Positions 45,404 to 54,417 of a DNA stretch of 64,000 bases are shown piece after piece. A program made the translations under genes and the position numbers. Every line of letters starts with the position of its first letter. Position 1 is the stretch's first letter. Origin of the DNA: a bacterium (GTDB taxonomy: Bacteria; Sumerlaeota; Sumerlaeia; SLMS01; JAHLLQ01); assembly GCA_020444065.1 (NCBI GenBank), contig JAHLLQ010000003.1, positions 444,979-508,978 of the forward strand. Direction: 5' to 3'. Below the pieces are notes generated by a model. The model was not told the DNA's origin. It was given only the letters and a program-made list of their open reading frames with translations, and ran no database searches.

Positions 45404-46072
45404 ATGCACGTAACACATCTTATTTCCCGAGACCGCCGAGGCTTCACACTGATCGAGCTCCTGATCGTTGTCGCCATCATTGCCATCCTGGCGGCAATCG
45501 CTGTTCCGAACTTCCTCGAAGCACAGGTTCGTTCCAAGGTCTCCCGCGCCAAGTCCGACATGCGGACGCTGGCCACGGGCCTGGAATCTTACGTAATCGA
45601 TTACAATCACTATCCGGACGTCGACCGCACGACAATCTCTCCTCCGATCAAGTTGGGTCTGGAGTATTCGCGCCCCGCACTGACGCTGCTTTCGACGCCA
45701 GTTTCCTACATCACCAGCCCTCTGCTGATCGATCCGTTCGCGGTCGGCTCGACAAACACACGCTACTACGGATATGCCAACTGCGACGCCGCACTCCTGA
45801 ATCCAGATCTCTCCGCTGTCGGCGCAAGCTATGCCACCGTGGATAATAAGCCGCGATTCGACAACCACCGGTGGGTCCTGCAAAGCGTTGGTCCGGATGT
45901 CACCAACTTCGCACTGGCAAGTCCCGCCGAATACCCCGACCAGGGCTTCAACAACGCCTATCACTTCCTGGTCGATCCTCAGGATGGCGTGGGAGCCAAC
46001 TTCATTTACGACCCGACGAATGGCACGGTTTCAGTGGGCGACATCGTTCGCACGGCCTTGATAACCGACTGA
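45404..46072 (+). CDS. Type IV pilin-like (prepilin) protein, first copy
   Basis: A 222-aa prepilin. The leader HVTHLISRDRRG is cut after Gly by a prepilin peptidase; the mature N-terminus FTLIELLIVVAIIAILAAIA has the conserved Glu5, followed by VPNFLEAQVRSKVSRAKSDM. The C-terminal half has a disulfide-poor beta domain and ends FIYDPTNGTVSVGDIVRTAL, an ending shared with the prepilin at 56092-56757. ATG 45404 follows GGAGG (45392-45396). Such proteins form type IV pili or type II secretion pseudopili. No assembly genes are in the window. A terminator follows directly, so it is transcribed alone. Confidence 0.9.
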   Translation: MHVTHLISRDRRGFTLIELLIVVAIIAILAAIAVPNFLEAQVRSKVSRAKSDMRTLATGLESYVIDYNHYPDVDRTTISPPIKLGLEYSRPALTLLSTPVSYITSPLLIDPFAVGSTNTRYYGYANCDAALLNPDLSAVGASYATVDNKPRFDNHRWVLQSVGPDVTNFALASPAEYPDQGFNNAYHFLVDPQDGVGANFIYDPTNGTVSVGDIVRTALITD

Positions 46073-46099
46073 TCGGAATCGGCGAAATCCAAGACAATG

Positions 46100-46133
46100 G
46101 CGGCCATCCGAGACCAGGATGGCCGCTTTTTTT
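46100..46133 (+). terminator. Rho-independent terminator of the prepilin gene
   Basis: Stem GCGGCCATCC / GGATGGCCGC (46100-46109 / 46117-46126), 7-base loop, then seven T (46127-46133). Textbook form. Confidence 0.95.
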
Positions 46134-46284
46134 GTGACCCTGGCGATCGAACCTGGACGCGATTTGCGCCGAAATTACGGCGCTTCTGGCTTGCATCCGC
46201 CGTGTGTCGGCGCAACGATACGCCTTGGCGGCGTTAGGGCAGAGCTTTGCAAGAACGGACCGCCAGATCGGGAGCAACCCCACT

Positions 46285-47922
46285 ATGAACGCTGAAGAAC
46301 GGCTTCGCATCATGACTAAAGTCACCGGGGCGGTGCTTGCGCACCACGACTTCGGGGGCTTTTTCCAGGCCGTCGCCGACTGCATGAAGGAACTCCTTCC
46401 GAACGTCGACGACTTCGGGATCGCCCGCTATCGGGCCGAGCGCGAGGAGTTCGAGATCATCGCCACGATTGTCGAGGATGAAGCGACAACGAACATGGGC
46501 GTGCGCAGCGGCCGCGGGGAACACACCCCAGGCGGGTTCCTGCTCAAGCGCGGTCGCACCACGATGGTCAACGACATGGACGCGTTCGAGAAGCAGTTGG
46601 GCGCCCGGATGCGCGAGAAATTCCGCCGCCCGTTCCAGTCCGCAATCGGTGCCCTGCTTGAGCACGGCGACAAGCTGATCGGTTACATGTACATCACGTC
46701 GATGCAGAAGAGCGCCTGGGACGAGCATCACCGGGACGTCTTCGACCTCATCCGCACGGTCGTGACGCTGGCCGTGGACAACGCTCTGGCCTACGACGAA
46801 CTGCATCGCATGAAGGAGGAGGCCGAGCTGCAGGGACAGTACCTGCGCTCCGAGATTGAAGAGAATTTCCCGGCAGACGGCCTGATCGGTCGCTCGCGGC
46901 TATGGAAGTCGGTGATCGCCCAGGTCCAGCAAGTGGCGCCGACCGAGAGCACCGTTCTGATCCAGGGCGAGACCGGCACCGGCAAGGAGGTGCTGGCCCG
47001 CGCGATCCACGAACGCAGCACCCGCGCCCGCAAGCCGCTGATCAAGGTCAACTGCGGCGCCTTGCCGGAGAACCTGATTGAGTCCGAGCTGTTCGGCCAC
47101 GAGCGGGGCGCCTTCACCGGGGCCATGAACCGCCGCGTCGGGCGCTTCGAGCTGGCCCACGGCGGTACGATTTTCCTCGATGAAATCGGCGAGATGCCGA
47201 TGTCGCTGCAGGTCCGGCTGCTCCGGGTCCTGCAGGAGCGCGAATTCGAGCGGGTCGGCGGTGAGAAGCCGATCCGGGTGAATGTGCGCGTGATCACCGC
47301 GACAAACAAGGACTTGCGGGCGGAAGTGGCCGCCGGCCGCTTCCGGGCGGACTTGTACTATCGCCTCAATGTCTTTCCCATCGATGTGCCGCCGCTGCGC
47401 GTCCGGCCGGAGGACGCCGTGCTGCTGACGAAGTATTTCCTGCAGCGCTTCGCCGAGCGCATCGGGCGCAAGGGGCTCCAACTGACCGAAGAGAGCGTCC
47501 AGGCCGTAGCGAACTACTCCTGGCCTGGGAACGTGCGGGAGCTCGAGCATCTTGTTGAACGAGGGATTATCCTGGCTCAGGGCAACCAGGTAGACCTGAA
47601 GGCCCTGTTGATGCCGAACCCTGCGACATTGGCGTTTCCGAGCGATCCGCCCAGCCCGATGGCGACATTGCAGATGCCTGATGTCTCCCAGCCTGCACGC
47701 GAAGTCGCAGAGGGCAAGAAGGTCTCTCTGAAGGATAGTTTCGCCGAAGCCGAACGTTCGGCGATTATCCACGCCCTGGAGGAATGCAATTACACAATCG
47801 GGGGCAAGAACGGCGCGGCGGCAATGCTTGGGCTGAAGCGCCAGACTCTCCAATCGAAGATCAAGAAGCTGGGAATCCCCATGAATAAGGGGAAAAGCGA
47901 GCCCGTGGGGTCAAATTCCTGA
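46285..47922 (+). CDS. Sigma-54-dependent transcriptional activator (GAF-AAA-Fis)
   Basis: A 545-aa enhancer-binding protein. Residues 1-175 form a GAF-type sensor ([40 protein letters not shown]). The central AAA domain has Walker [10 protein letters not shown], the sigma-54 contact loop [26 protein letters not shown] (Walker B) and [19 protein letters not shown] with [12 protein letters not shown]. The C-terminal Fis-type helix-turn-helix is [20 protein letters not shown]. The layout is that of FhlA-type regulators; the signal is unknown. ATG 46285 is preceded by GGGAG at a long spacing. A small hypothetical gene follows on the same strand. The regulated promoters are not identifiable here. 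Confidence 0.93.
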   Translation: MNAEERLRIMTKVTGAVLAHHDFGGFFQAVADCMKELLPNVDDFGIARYRAEREEFEIIATIVEDEATTNMGVRSGRGEHTPGGFLLKRGRTTMVNDMDAFEKQLGARMREKFRRPFQSAIGALLEHGDKLIGYMYITSMQKSAWDEHHRDVFDLIRTVVTLAVDNALAYDELHRMKEEAELQGQYLRSEIEENFPADGLIGRSRLWKSVIAQVQQVAPTESTVLIQGETGTGKEVLARAIHERSTRARKPLIKVNCGALPENLIESELFGHERGAFTGAMNRRVGRFELAHGGTIFLDEIGEMPMSLQVRLLRVLQEREFERVGGEKPIRVNVRVITATNKDLRAEVAAGRFRADLYYRLNVFPIDVPPLRVRPEDAVLLTKYFLQRFAERIGRKGLQLTEESVQAVANYSWPGNVRELEHLVERGIILAQGNQVDLKALLMPNPATLAFPSDPPSPMATLQMPDVSQPAREVAEGKKVSLKDSFAEAERSAIIHALEECNYTIGGKNGAAAMLGLKRQTLQSKIKKLGIPMNKGKSEPVGSNS

Positions 47923-48009
47923 CCACAGCCCTTTGTGGCTGGCCCGGCATTTGCCAGTGAACGAGGCAGAAGACGCGTCTTCGGCACGATTTATTAGGGA
48001 AAGACAACA

Positions 48010-48429
48010 ATGAGCAAGACGAGCCAATCACCGATGAACCAGCTCCTGGCGCGCGTCCGCACATGGTGCGGCGTGACCGTCAAGGATGCCAACGGGGCAC
48101 CGGCAACCGTCCTGATCAGGGACAAGCCCATCGCGCGATTCCTTGACGAGCACACCCTCGAGGCCGTCCTCTGCGGCTCGATCAAGCGGCAGGTCATGGA
48201 AGATCCGGACGCCATCCAGGAAGGCTCCAAGTGCCGCAATGACAGCTCCTCGATGGTCGTGGATCTGAATTCCTGCGCCGGCGTCGAGGAAGGGATTCGC
48301 CTACTCCTCAATGCCTATATCACGAGCCAATCTTCCGTGAGCCAGGACTGGTGGCTGCAGGAAGAGAATCTGAACGAAGACCCGACCTGTGAGAAGCTGG
48401 AAGAAGTCCGGAAGCAGCAGGCGAAATAA
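48010..48429 (+). CDS. Small protein of unknown function
   Basis: A 139-aa soluble protein with no signal peptide. It has five cysteines and recognisable blocks GVTVKDANGAPATVLIRDK, EAVLCGSIKRQVMEDPDA and CAGVEEGIRLLLNAYITSQS, then a charged tail. The spread of codons and the terminator after it argue for a real gene. It lies 87 bases after the sigma-54 activator and could be on its transcript. I do not recognise the family. Confidence 0.6.
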   Translation: MSKTSQSPMNQLLARVRTWCGVTVKDANGAPATVLIRDKPIARFLDEHTLEAVLCGSIKRQVMEDPDAIQEGSKCRNDSSSMVVDLNSCAGVEEGIRLLLNAYITSQSSVSQDWWLQEENLNEDPTCEKLEEVRKQQAK

Positions 48430-48456
48430 GAAGCGTCGAAAATAAGAGAAGACTGG

Positions 48457-48484
48457 CGGCCGCCTCGGGATTCCGAGGCGGCCG
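48457..48484. terminator. Bidirectional terminator
   Basis: Perfect 12-bp stem CGGCCGCCTCGG / CCGAGGCGGCCG with GATT loop, between the ends of two convergent genes (48429 and 48499). T-containing flank on the right and A-rich flank on the left fit termination in both directions. Confidence 0.8.
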
Positions 48485-48498
48485 ATTTCATTTCAGAC

Positions 48499-49221
48499 TC
48501 AGCCGACGTTCTTGACGATTCGAACCTCTTCAACGGTCACGAGACCTTCATTCACGAGGCGATCGACTTCGGGGAGGAAGGCTTCGATGTTCTCTTCCGT
48601 ATCGACGATCTCGATGACGATGGGAAGGTCCTGGGAGAGCGTCAGTAAATGCGCCGTATGCAGGTGCGAGTGTTTGCCAAAGCCCATCTGGCCGCGCAGG
48701 ACCGTCGCGCCGGCCAGGCCGGCGTTGCGAGCTCGGTAGACGATCGCTTCAAAGAGCGGCTTGCCGTCCTCGTCGCGATCTTCGTCGCCCAGGAAGAGGC
48801 GGAGCAGCGTTCCTTTTTCACCGAATTCCATCCAGGGTGCCTCCTTTTCCGGTGGGGGAGCGGCAGCGGCCAGCGGCACGGCGCCGGGTTCATCGGTTCG
48901 GGCTCGACGAGCCAGCACGCGTGCGCGTTCGTAGGTCAACAGCGCGCCCTTCAGCATCGGGGCGATGTCGGTGCGGAAGGCCGCGAGGGCTTCCGCTGAA
49001 TCGATCATCTCGACGATCACGGGCAACTCGTTGGCAAACGCGAGGGCCTTCTCGCGTAGGATCTTGCCGTCGCGCGTCGAGAAACCCATGAGGCCCTTCA
49101 GCACCGTAGCGCCCGCGAGGCCGTCATGCCGAGCACGCTTCACCAGCGCCTCGTAGAGCGGCTCGTGGTGCCACTGGACGAAGTTCGTCAGGTAGAATCG
49201 CAGTTGGACCTGCTCTTCCAC
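48499..49221 (-). CDS. Tandem DUF190 protein
   Basis: Two DUF190 domains in one 240-aa chain: residues 1-105 (QLRFYLTNFVQWHHEPLYEA, GLAGATVLKGLMGFS, LPVIVEMIDSAEALAAF) and 132-240 (LLRLFLGDEDRDEDGKPLFE, GLAGATVLRGQMGFG, LPIVIEIVDTEENIEAF), joined by a Pro/Ala linker. DUF190 folds like the PII signal proteins; function is unknown, but it is commonly encoded beside CrcB. Single-domain forms are more usual, so the fusion is a small novelty. The start is GTG 49221, with AAAGGA about 9 bases ahead. crcB ends 14 bases upstream. Confidence 0.88.
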   Translation of the reverse strand: MEEQVQLRFYLTNFVQWHHEPLYEALVKRARHDGLAGATVLKGLMGFSTRDGKILREKALAFANELPVIVEMIDSAEALAAFRTDIAPMLKGALLTYERARVLARRARTDEPGAVPLAAAAPPPEKEAPWMEFGEKGTLLRLFLGDEDRDEDGKPLFEAIVYRARNAGLAGATVLRGQMGFGKHSHLHTAHLLTLSQDLPIVIEIVDTEENIEAFLPEVDRLVNEGLVTVEEVRIVKNVG

Positions 49222-49234
49222 GAGTCGAGTCCTT

Positions 49235-49627
49235 TCAGAGCAATCCGCGGGCGGCCAATGTTCCCAGCCGCACCGCGACCAGGCCGATGAAGATACTGAG
49301 CGTCACGTTCAGCGTTGCCAGGATCCAGGCGCCGTCATCCAGCAGGCCTTGTGTCTCGAACTTGAACGTTGAAAACGTTGTGAACGATCCCAGGAAACCG
49401 ACCGCCACGGCGTAGCGCCAGATCGTCGGCGTGTCGGTCAGTCGTTCCGCCACCATCGTTCCCACAAACCCCAGGAAGAAGCACCCCGCGATGTTGACGG
49501 CGAAAGTCCCCCATGGGAACCGGCTCTCGGAAAGATTCCCGATCCACGCCGAAGTCGCAAAACGCGCCACCGCCCCGGCGGAACCGCCGAGCGCGACAAG
49601 CAGGTAAGGGATGAGGTTTTTGAGCAT
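49235..49627 (-). CDS. crcB: Fluoride channel CrcB/FluC
   Basis: Small four-helix channel that works as a dual-topology dimer to expel fluoride. The 130-aa product has the family motifs GGSAGAVARFATSAW, GTFAVNIAGCFFLGF with the key Asn, and GFLGSFTTFSTFKFET with the conserved TTFSTF, followed by the fourth helix. ATG 49627 has no evident Shine-Dalgarno sequence. It forms a two-gene unit with the tandem DUF190 gene. I looked for a fluoride (crcB) riboswitch in the 124 bases upstream and saw none. Confidence 0.93.
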   Translation of the reverse strand: MLKNLIPYLLVALGGSAGAVARFATSAWIGNLSESRFPWGTFAVNIAGCFFLGFVGTMVAERLTDTPTIWRYAVAVGFLGSFTTFSTFKFETQGLLDDGAWILATLNVTLSIFIGLVAVRLGTLAARGLL

Positions 49628-49751
49628 AGTGCGCTGGACTGTCGTTCGAAGGTGGCCTTCTAGAACAAGTGACGAGTGGCTAGTGGCGAGTAAGAACCAT
49701 CAACCTAACCTTGTCGGTGTCTTGCCTCATTGGCGGCGTCGACCGTCGCAT

Positions 49752-50864
49752 TCAACCTTCCAGCTTCCCCTGAATGAGCGCAAGCATGGCTTCGGCGGTT
49801 TCCTGCCAGGTGCGGGCTTGGGGAGGCTTTCGGCTGGGGCCGATCCCGGTGGCGAGGGCTTCTTCGCAACGTGCGGCGAACTCTTCGGGATCGGCCGCTA
49901 TGGCGACCTCGTCGCCGTAGTCGGATTGCACGTCGGGAATCGGCGTTGAGACAACCGGCCGGCCGGCGGCGAGGTATTCCGGCGTCTTCGTGGGACTCAT
50001 CGTGCAGGTCAGTTCGTTCACAAGCCACGGGATCAGGCACACATCGAAGCCACGCAAGTAGTCCGGGAGGGTGCCGTAATCCTTCGCGCCAAGATGGTGG
50101 AAATTCGGCGAGTCGACGGGACAGCGATCAATCATCACCAGCGGTCCCAGGAAGACGATATTCCAGTCCGGTCGATGCGTGCACAACGCGCGCACCAGCG
50201 GCCAGTCGATGCGTTCGTCGACCGCTCCGAAGTATCCCAGAATCGGTCGCTTGATGGGCTGCAAGTCATCGGGGATCGGACCGTCGTCGGCGCCGCGGGC
50301 GAAGTGCTCGAAATCGATGCCGCTCGGGAAGCAGTGCGCGTCCGGGCGACGAGCTTCCCGCTGGCGGTGGAGGCTGCGTCCGCCCGTGAAGACGAGATCC
50401 GCGCGATCGAGCAGCATCGCTTCCATCTCTGCGACGTCCGCCCCAGTGCGGCGGAAGGACTCGAACGGATCCATGATGTCGTACACAAGCAGATCGTGCG
50501 GTAGGCGATCCAGCAGCGTCGCGAACGCCGGGTGCTGCAGCCACAGCACGCGTCGGCCGGCGGGAGCGCCGTTCAGAAAGTCTGCCCCCCGCGACAGCAG
50601 GCCTCGGCGCGACAGGCGATTCACCGCCACCGATCGCCCGGACAACGGAAGGAACGGCCGGTTCACCGCGCGGCCGTGCTCGCCGAAACGCGCTTCGCGA
50701 TCTTCGGGCGTTGTCAACCAGCGGCGAGAACTCATCAGCGACTCATACAGCACATGGTGCCCGAGCCGATCGAAGCACGCCATCAACTGCTGCGGCCGCT
50801 GAAACAGGCGGCGTTCCCAGACAAGGTGCGAAAGGCACAGGATATGAAGAGGCGGGGCGCTCAT
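49752..50864 (-). CDS. Glycosyltransferase, GT4/GT1-like
   Basis: A 370-aa GT-B fold transferase. The N-terminal half opens LHILCLSHLVWERRLFQRPQ, with the phrase 'W...FQRPQ' common in this group, and the C-terminal half has PILGYFGAVDERIDW, NIVFLGPLV, DYLRGFDVCLIPW and SPTKTPEYLAAGRPVVSTPI with the Glu of the E-x7-E donor-binding motif. Donor and acceptor are unknown. The ATG at 50864 lies inside a strong hairpin (50851-50892) and lacks a Shine-Dalgarno sequence; a TTG at 50903 is the other candidate. It is downstream of the ABC exporter genes on the same strand. Confidence 0.85.
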   Translation of the reverse strand: MSAPPLHILCLSHLVWERRLFQRPQQLMACFDRLGHHVLYESLMSSRRWLTTPEDREARFGEHGRAVNRPFLPLSGRSVAVNRLSRRGLLSRGADFLNGAPAGRRVLWLQHPAFATLLDRLPHDLLVYDIMDPFESFRRTGADVAEMEAMLLDRADLVFTGGRSLHRQREARRPDAHCFPSGIDFEHFARGADDGPIPDDLQPIKRPILGYFGAVDERIDWPLVRALCTHRPDWNIVFLGPLVMIDRCPVDSPNFHHLGAKDYGTLPDYLRGFDVCLIPWLVNELTCTMSPTKTPEYLAAGRPVVSTPIPDVQSDYGDEVAIAADPEEFAARCEEALATGIGPSRKPPQARTWQETAEAMLALIQGKLEG

Positions 50865-50892
50865 CGTTGTTCGATGAAATCCGCGCCCCGCC
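50851..50892 (-). promoter_or_regulatory. Hairpin enclosing the glycosyltransferase start codon
   Basis: Stem GGCGGGGCGC (50851-50860) / GCGCCCCGCC (50883-50892), continued by an inner stem TCATCG (50861-50866) / CGATGA (50872-50877). The start codon of the glycosyltransferase (50864-50862) is in the inner stem. It could terminate the ABC operon or hide the start codon; no U-run is present. Confidence 0.5.
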
Positions 50893-50912
50893 CTGTGCCG
50901 CAATGGGGAGTT

Positions 50913-52157
50913 TTACGTTTCGCTAGTCGTCAGCCAGCCGATAACTTGCTTCCACTTCGGGCGTTTTCCGTGAACCAGAATGGCGATTCGGAAGATGCGG
51001 CCGGAGACGATGTAGGCCACGTAGGCCATGCCGACCAGCAGCGCGACGCAGATGCCCAATTCGACCGGGCTCGGCGATGTGACACCCAGGCGAAGGGGCA
51101 TCGCGACTGGAGCCGTCATCGGGAACAGGCTGAGCACGAGAGCCAATGTTCCGTCCGGGTTCATCATCAGAGGCATCATCATGGCCATCGGAACGATCAG
51201 GAACATCAGCAACGGCCACTGCACCTGCTGGGCTTCCTGCGTGGAACTGCAGATCGATCCCAGCGCGGCGTACAGCAACGCGTAGACCAGGTATCCGAGC
51301 AGGAACAGAAGCAGCAGCATCCCAATGACGGTTGGCTCGATCGTGATGCCTTCGAGTTTCTCGATCGGGCGCACGGATTTGATTACGAAAAACGCCGTGG
51401 CCCACACTGCATACTGCGTGAGGCTCGCAAAGCCGACGCCGAGGACTTTGCCGAAGAGAATCTGACGCGCCGTGACGCAGGAGAGCATCACCTCGTACAC
51501 GCGCGTCGTCTTGTCCTCGATCACCGCCATCATGATCGACGTGCCGTACATGATCAGCGTCATGTAGAGCAGGAACACGAACACGGCGGAAACAATTACG
51601 ACGGATGTCTCGTCCTTCTGTTCCTCGTCAACAACACTGGAGACGTTGAGGTCGACGCGGCGCATGACTTCGCCAATCACCGATGGGGGAATTCCCTTTT
51701 CGTCCAGGCGCATTTGCCTCAGAAGCGATGTGGCCGCGTTGCGCAACTCCTCGCGCACGCGGAACTCCGTCACCGATCGCATGAAGAGATCGATCTTATT
51801 GCCGGCCACAACATCCTTCGGGATGACCATCAGGCCGCGGACTTTCTTCTCCTCGACGCGTTTCTTCGCTTCCTCGAGGGCCTCTTCCGTATTGTCGACT
51901 TTCTCGACCACGTACTTCGACTTGCCGTTCTCGAGTTTGTTCTCCGAGAGAGCCTCGGACAGTTGGTCCGTCAACTGGCCAGAGGCATCCTGCACCGCGA
52001 TGGTCAACTGCGTTGTGTCGCGTTCGGCCAGGTACGCCGGCAGCAACATCACGACCGCAAAGAACACCGGCGTTAGGAACGTGCCGATCACAAACGCCTT
52101 GCGGCGCACAACGTGCATGTATTCGCGCTGAATCAGGCTGAAGAGTTTCGGACTCAT
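50913..52157 (-). CDS. ABC-2 type transporter permease (NatB-like)
   Basis: A 414-aa permease. One helix near the N-terminus (KAFVIGTFLTPVFFAVVMLL), a large extracytoplasmic domain of about 140 residues (QLTIAVQDASGQLTDQLSEA), then five or six helices (VSAVFVFLLYMTLIMYGTSI, GMLLLLFLLGYLVYALLYAA). EDKTTRVYEVMLSCVTARQI matches the conserved coupling region of the NatB/YhaP group, whose characterised member exports Na+. ATG 52157 overlaps the ATPase stop by 4 bases. Substrate not determinable. Confidence 0.9.
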   Translation of the reverse strand: MSPKLFSLIQREYMHVVRRKAFVIGTFLTPVFFAVVMLLPAYLAERDTTQLTIAVQDASGQLTDQLSEALSENKLENGKSKYVVEKVDNTEEALEEAKKRVEEKKVRGLMVIPKDVVAGNKIDLFMRSVTEFRVREELRNAATSLLRQMRLDEKGIPPSVIGEVMRRVDLNVSSVVDEEQKDETSVVIVSAVFVFLLYMTLIMYGTSIMMAVIEDKTTRVYEVMLSCVTARQILFGKVLGVGFASLTQYAVWATAFFVIKSVRPIEKLEGITIEPTVIGMLLLLFLLGYLVYALLYAALGSICSSTQEAQQVQWPLLMFLIVPMAMMMPLMMNPDGTLALVLSLFPMTAPVAMPLRLGVTSPSPVELGICVALLVGMAYVAYIVSGRIFRIAILVHGKRPKWKQVIGWLTTSET

Positions 52158-53113
52158 GCGTGCGCCTCCGTGGGTTCGGCCAGGTTGCCGATCGTATCGA
52201 TTTCCAACCCGCCGACGCGCGCCAGGAAAATGTCGTTCAGCGATGCTTCGAGCTGCACGAAGCGTTCGACCTCCACACCGGCGCCGACCAGGTGCTGCAG
52301 CACCGCCTTTGGCTCGATCTGGCTCTCGAACTGATAGCGCAACGACTTGCCGTGGGGACGTTTCGCCTTCACGCCGTCGAAGCCCTCCAGCGCGGCCTCG
52401 CAGCCTTCGCCGCGGACCTCGATCCAGCCGGCGCCGAACTGATGTTGCACCTCGTCAAGCGCGCCCTGCACGACGACCTCGCCTTTGCGCAGCATAATGA
52501 CGTCGTCCAGCATCCGCTCGGCTTGCTCCATCACGTGGGTGGAGAAGATGACGCCGGTGCCGGATTCGCCGAATTCGCCGATCAGTTCCTCGAACAGGCG
52601 GGCGTTCACCGGATCCAGGCCGCTGAACGGCTCGTCGAGGATCAGCAGCGGCGGCCGGTGCATCACCGTCGCCACGAACTGCACTTTCTGCTGCATGCCT
52701 TTGGAGAAGTCCTCGAGCGTGGACTGGCGGCGATCCCAAAGGTCCAGCCGCTTCAGCCAATACTCCGTCTCCTTCTTCGCATCCGAGCGGCTCATGCCGT
52801 TCACCGCGCCGAAGAAGTGGAGGAGTTCCTCGACCTTCATCTTCTTATACAGACCCCGCTCCTCCGGCATGTAGCCGATGCGGTCCTTGGTCTGATTGTC
52901 GATCCTGCGCCCGAGGACTTCGATCTCGCCCGAGTCCGGGGCGATAATGTTCAGGATCATCCGGATGGTCGTGGTTTTGCCGGCGCCGTTTGCCCCGAGC
53001 AGACCCAGCACGTGGCCGGGATAGAGCTCGAAAGACAGGTCCTCCACCGCCGTGACGCCGTCGTATGTCTTCCGGACGTGTTCGATCTTAATCAATGGTC
53101 CATCATTCGCCAT
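52154..53113 (-). CDS. ABC transporter ATP-binding protein (NatA-like)
   Basis: A 319-aa ATPase partner of the permease. Walker A GANGAGKTTT, Q-loop region IGYMPEERGLYKKMKVEELL, signature LEDFSKGMQQKVQF, Walker B LLILDEPFSGLDP and H-loop VIFSTHVMEQAERM are complete. The EERGLYKKM phrase and C-terminal extension of about 90 residues are typical of the NatA/YhaQ group. The ATG at 53113 is chosen because the alignable part begins with LIKIEHVRKTYDGVTAVEDL shortly after; an earlier start at 53155 is possible. Operon with the permease. Confidence 0.93.
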   Translation of the reverse strand: MANDGPLIKIEHVRKTYDGVTAVEDLSFELYPGHVLGLLGANGAGKTTTIRMILNIIAPDSGEIEVLGRRIDNQTKDRIGYMPEERGLYKKMKVEELLHFFGAVNGMSRSDAKKETEYWLKRLDLWDRRQSTLEDFSKGMQQKVQFVATVMHRPPLLILDEPFSGLDPVNARLFEELIGEFGESGTGVIFSTHVMEQAERMLDDVIMLRKGEVVVQGALDEVQHQFGAGWIEVRGEGCEAALEGFDGVKAKRPHGKSLRYQFESQIEPKAVLQHLVGAGVEVERFVQLEASLNDIFLARVGGLEIDTIGNLAEPTEAHA

Positions 53114-53181
53114 ATCGGGATCCAATCGCCGATGAGGTGTACATACTTCCATCATCTTACGGGGAATATGCCGATTCCTTC

Positions 53182-53216
53182 AAAAAAAGGAACCGCCCCA
53201 GGTGGCCCCGGGGCGG
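53182..53216 (-). terminator. Terminator of the second secreted DNase gene
   Basis: Stem CCGCCCC (53193-53199) / GGGGCGG (53210-53216) followed, on the minus strand, by T7 (A-run at 53182-53188). It lies 32 bases past the stop, as in copy A. Confidence 0.82.
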
Positions 53217-53247
53217 AGGATGGCACAACGGGTATTCGCGACGCGGG

Positions 53248-54120
53248 CTAATCCGTGTCGGAACTGGAGTACAATTTCAGCCAGATCGGCGCGTGATCCG
53301 ACAGGCCGCTGTAGAACGTGCACATGTTGGCAATGTAGTCGCGGCCGGAACTGGAGTACTCCGTCACGTAGCTGGCCTGGTACCAGTAGTGGTCGTAAGG
53401 GCTGGCGAAGGCGCAGGACGAGTTGATCGTCGTCTTGTCGTTCACCTTGTAACCGACGACGGGCGAAATGACCGACGTGCTCTTCAGACGGCTGAAGTAG
53501 GACGAGGTCGCATCGCGGTTGAAGTCGCCGAGCAGGATCACGTCCTGGTCGGTGCTACTTGCGTTCTGGACGCTCTTGAAGACATCGGCGATGGCGCTGA
53601 TTTCCGCCTCACGCTGAGCAGTTGTTCCCCAGATGCAGTGCCAGTTGATGAACGTATAGTCGGCGCTGGTGCTCTTGTCGCGGATCTTGACGATCTGTGG
53701 CTCGCGTTCGAACTTGTCGCCTGTATCGGTCCATAGAGTTGAGGACAGCATCGTCACGCGGTCCGTGCGATAAACGACGGCGTAGCACTCCTTGTAGCTG
53801 CTGCGGCCGACGGCAGAGGTGACCTTGTAGCTCCACGTCACACCACTGACGCTGGAGAGGGCGGAGGCAAAACTGGAGGCGCTGCTGCTGTACATCACTT
53901 CCTGCAGGAAGATAATGTCGCAGCCGTTGGGCGATGTGCTGCTGGTTCCATAATCCTGCCACACCTGATTGGCGTAGCCGGACCAATCGGTCTCGCCGCT
54001 CCAGCCCATGTGGCGGGCGTTCCAGGAGACCGTGCGCATGTACGCACCGGCGAACAGATTGGCGGGCAGAACGAGAGCGACAAACAGAACGGCCAGAAGA
54101 ACACGTGAGCGAGCTTTCAT
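53248..54120 (-). CDS. Secreted endonuclease/exonuclease/phosphatase (DNase I-fold) protein, copy B
   Basis: Paralogue of the gene at 7858-8730, also 290 aa and alignable without gaps. Signal peptide SRVLLAVLFVALVLPANLFAG. Catalytic blocks are kept: TVSWNARHMGWSGETDW, IIFLQEVMYSS, INWHCIWG, VILLGDFNRDATSS and SDHAPIW. It has two additional cysteines (NGCDI, KECYA), making five, which could form disulfides after export. GGAGGAG precedes ATG 54120. The leader regions of both copies are also similar (both contain a GGGGGCT stretch about 10-20 bases upstream). Divergently, 297 bases away, starts a SUKH-type immunity-like gene. Confidence 0.88.
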   Translation of the reverse strand: MKARSRVLLAVLFVALVLPANLFAGAYMRTVSWNARHMGWSGETDWSGYANQVWQDYGTSSTSPNGCDIIFLQEVMYSSSASSFASALSSVSGVTWSYKVTSAVGRSSYKECYAVVYRTDRVTMLSSTLWTDTGDKFEREPQIVKIRDKSTSADYTFINWHCIWGTTAQREAEISAIADVFKSVQNASSTDQDVILLGDFNRDATSSYFSRLKSTSVISPVVGYKVNDKTTINSSCAFASPYDHYWYQASYVTEYSSSGRDYIANMCTFYSGLSDHAPIWLKLYSSSDTD

Positions 54121-54417
54121 TAAAGCTCCTCCTTCTGAATGGGGGCTCGACTCCTTCTATGAAGACGAGATGAATGAATCTTCAGGCGCCGTGATTTGCC
54201 GAAATGAATTTCCGCGTCAAGAGCATTCAGTTGCTTAACGAACAAAAAATCCACGTGGGTAAAATGCGGGATAGTGTCCACCAGGGCGGGGGGAGATCGC
54301 CCCAGCGCTGCCATCGTCTCATTTCCAGGTGGACAACAGGATTCGTCCGGTTACTTCCCATGAGCGGAGTGCTCTTGAACGAGGGTCGCTTTTGCCGAAT
54401 CCAATCTGACGCAGGCT

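Noticed and set aside
49628-49750. Fluoride riboswitch expected upstream of crcB
   Set aside because: No sequence matching the conserved riboswitch core was seen by eye. A covariance search would settle it.
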